A stretch of 44,061 bases of DNA from a virus. Below the pieces are notes generated by a model, which ran no database searches, was not told the DNA's origin, and saw only the letters and a list, made by a program, of their open reading frames with translations. Each line of letters begins with the position of its first letter. The first letter of the stretch is position 1. The position numbers were made by a program, and so were the translations under genes. The stretch is from IMG/VR virus record IMGVR_UViG_3300022538_000288, positions 1-44,061 of that record; one strand, 5' to 3'. Positions 43,187-44,061 of the stretch are shown here, piece by piece.

Positions 43187-43391
43187 CTTTTATACTAAGC
43201 AGTTTTCCTTCAAATACTAAAATTTCTTCCTTTGTTGCTGGGCGGATATGAATGGATTTGTTATTTGCCAAATCTCTTTGCATAAAGCCCCAGTCGTATC
43301 TTTCGCCTCGCGTTGTATAAATCGAACTCATTACTGTATTGCTTTCAAAATAAAACTTTTCACCAATATAAATAAGTTCAACAGTTTCCAT
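43179..43391 (-). CDS. Hypothetical beta-rich protein (70 aa)
   Basis: METVELIYIGEKFYFESNTV, then MSSIYTTRGERYDWGFMQRD and LANNKSIHIRPATKEEILVF. It looks like a small beta domain with no Cys. An AGGAGG Shine-Dalgarno seven bases before the ATG at 43391 decides the start; an in-frame ATG at 43421 is less likely. It overlaps the 3' end of the lysozyme-like gene. Confidence 0.65.
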   Translation of the reverse strand: METVELIYIGEKFYFESNTVMSSIYTTRGERYDWGFMQRDLANNKSIHIRPATKEEILVFEGKLLSIKDG

Positions 43392-43956
43392 TTTTGAACC
43401 TCCTAAACCAGAACGGCACATTTTTTTTGAAGTTTAGATTTCCTTCGGGGTCGTCTTCGGGGGGTACATAACGGTCAGCAAGATATTCGATAAAATCTGT
43501 GGGCCTCCCTGCCCTCTCCCACCGTTCCCTGGTCTTGACGATTGTTGCAGCAGCCCAAGCCGCTTGAGTTTCTAAGTCTGTCCCCCACGCCTTGCCCTTG
43601 ACACCAAACTCTTTCCCGGACTCGCCGTTTTCAGACTTGCGAATTGCCAGAAGGATTAAGAAATCATCTCCAAAGCAGCCGTTTCGCTCGGCGGCCTTGC
43701 GAGTAAGCTGGCCGGAGAGACTACATTGATTCTCAGTGGGATGAGAACTGTTAGTCTCTCCGGCATTGGTGTCATTAAGGCCAGATTCGGGGCCGACTTT
43801 CGGGCCGGCCCCTTCACTGGCTTCGGAGGAGGGTGATGAAAAACCTTGCGTTGGTAAATCCGGTAAAGAAACTAAAAATGGTCTAACGGCGCAGCCGAGA
43901 AAAAAACCAATAATGACGGCGACAATCAAATCAACTATGTCAAACTTCCAGTTCAT
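43378..43956 (-). CDS. Membrane-anchored lysozyme-like protein (192 aa)
   Basis: The N-terminal helix at 8-28 (VDLIVAVIIGFFLGCAVRPF) would anchor it in the membrane or act as a signal-arrest segment. Residues 30-80 form a Ser/Pro/Gly-rich linker. From 97 the catalytic-type domain reads DFLILLAIRKSENGESGKEF with Glu109 as the likely acid, then ETQAAWAAATIVKTRERWER, then FIEYLADRYVPPEDDPEG and NVPFWFRRF. This resembles transglycosylase/lysozyme-type phage muramidases. The start at 43956 has GGAGG five bases upstream; an ATG at 43980 is in frame but lacks such support. Its 5' end is repeated at 1-36. It lies away from the holin-like cassette. Confidence 0.6.
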   Translation of the reverse strand: MNWKFDIVDLIVAVIIGFFLGCAVRPFLVSLPDLPTQGFSSPSSEASEGAGPKVGPESGLNDTNAGETNSSHPTENQCSLSGQLTRKAAERNGCFGDDFLILLAIRKSENGESGKEFGVKGKAWGTDLETQAAWAAATIVKTRERWERAGRPTDFIEYLADRYVPPEDDPEGNLNFKKNVPFWFRRFKNGNC

Positions 43957-44061
43957 TTTTGCCTCCAGAACTTCCACCATTTGCGTTCATAACATCTAAA
44001 AGATTCACCTTCTGCTATACCGTGAAAGCCGTAAGGCGTGTTGGAACGGCATTGTCTTTGC
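43921..44061. repeat. Terminal direct repeat, right copy (circular closure)
   Basis: Exact copy of bases 1-141. Removing one copy gives a 43,920-bp circle in which the minus-strand genes at 33-1235 lead directly into the genes ending near 43,400. Confidence 0.95.

Overview
The window is a complete temperate, tailed (podovirus-like) bacteriophage genome from an uncultured host, assembled as a circle. Bases 1-141 and 43921-44061 are identical, so the true unit is 43,920 bp and the membrane-anchored lysozyme-like gene runs across the join. The host is probably a Gram-negative bacterium of the PVC/Planctomycetota type. That is inferred from a phage-borne protein with a PEP-CTERM sorting tail, from several Sec signal peptides and lipoboxes, and from the 3' half of a bacterial tRNA-Gly(TCC) beside the integrase. 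No taxonomic marker proves it.

Layout. Nearly all genes lie on the minus strand and read right to left round the circle. The leftward unit starts at about 1235 with a ParB-like protein and two phage hypotheticals, then crosses the join into the lysozyme-like gene. It continues through an ERF-family annealing protein (42699-41983), a structured leader (41310-41156), small zinc-ribbon and HNH genes, a YkgJ-like Cys-rich protein, a radical SAM protein, a winged-helix protein, a DNA methyltransferase with a frameshift, an ASCH-like protein and a DUF5131 (Gp37/Gp68) protein. The packaging and head module follows (34855-25176): TerS, TerL, a lipoprotein, small proteins, portal, HNH, scaffold, an N4-gp56-type major capsid protein and head-completion proteins. 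The tail and virion module (24958-5439) has a connector, a tail hub, five fibre-like or unknown proteins that all start with a signal peptide, an ATP-grasp enzyme, a GNAT-like protein and large internal virion proteins.

Only four genes of note read rightward. They are the tyrosine integrase beside attP, the PEP-CTERM surface protein behind its own promoter, and a lipoprotein plus a two-helix membrane protein behind a promoter that overlaps a divergent one. The opposing minus-strand cassette (4698-3333) holds a holin-like protein, two tiny proteins and a DUF6765 protein with phospholipase-like His/Asp residues; I infer that it acts in lysis.

The main biological oddity is how much of this phage is marked for export: five late proteins in the tail region, two lipoproteins and one PEP-CTERM protein. 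Tail fibres are normally assembled in the cytoplasm and carry no Sec signal, so this phage may decorate the host surface, or complete its particles outside the cytoplasm. Other notable points are a methyltransferase broken exactly in its SAM-binding motif, an attenuator-like leader with mutually exclusive stems, a dispersed hairpin in three copies, and many translationally coupled micro-genes of 39-56 codons. I recognise no DNA polymerase, helicase, primase or CI-type repressor, so the phage probably relies on the host replisome and on an unrecognised lysogeny switch.
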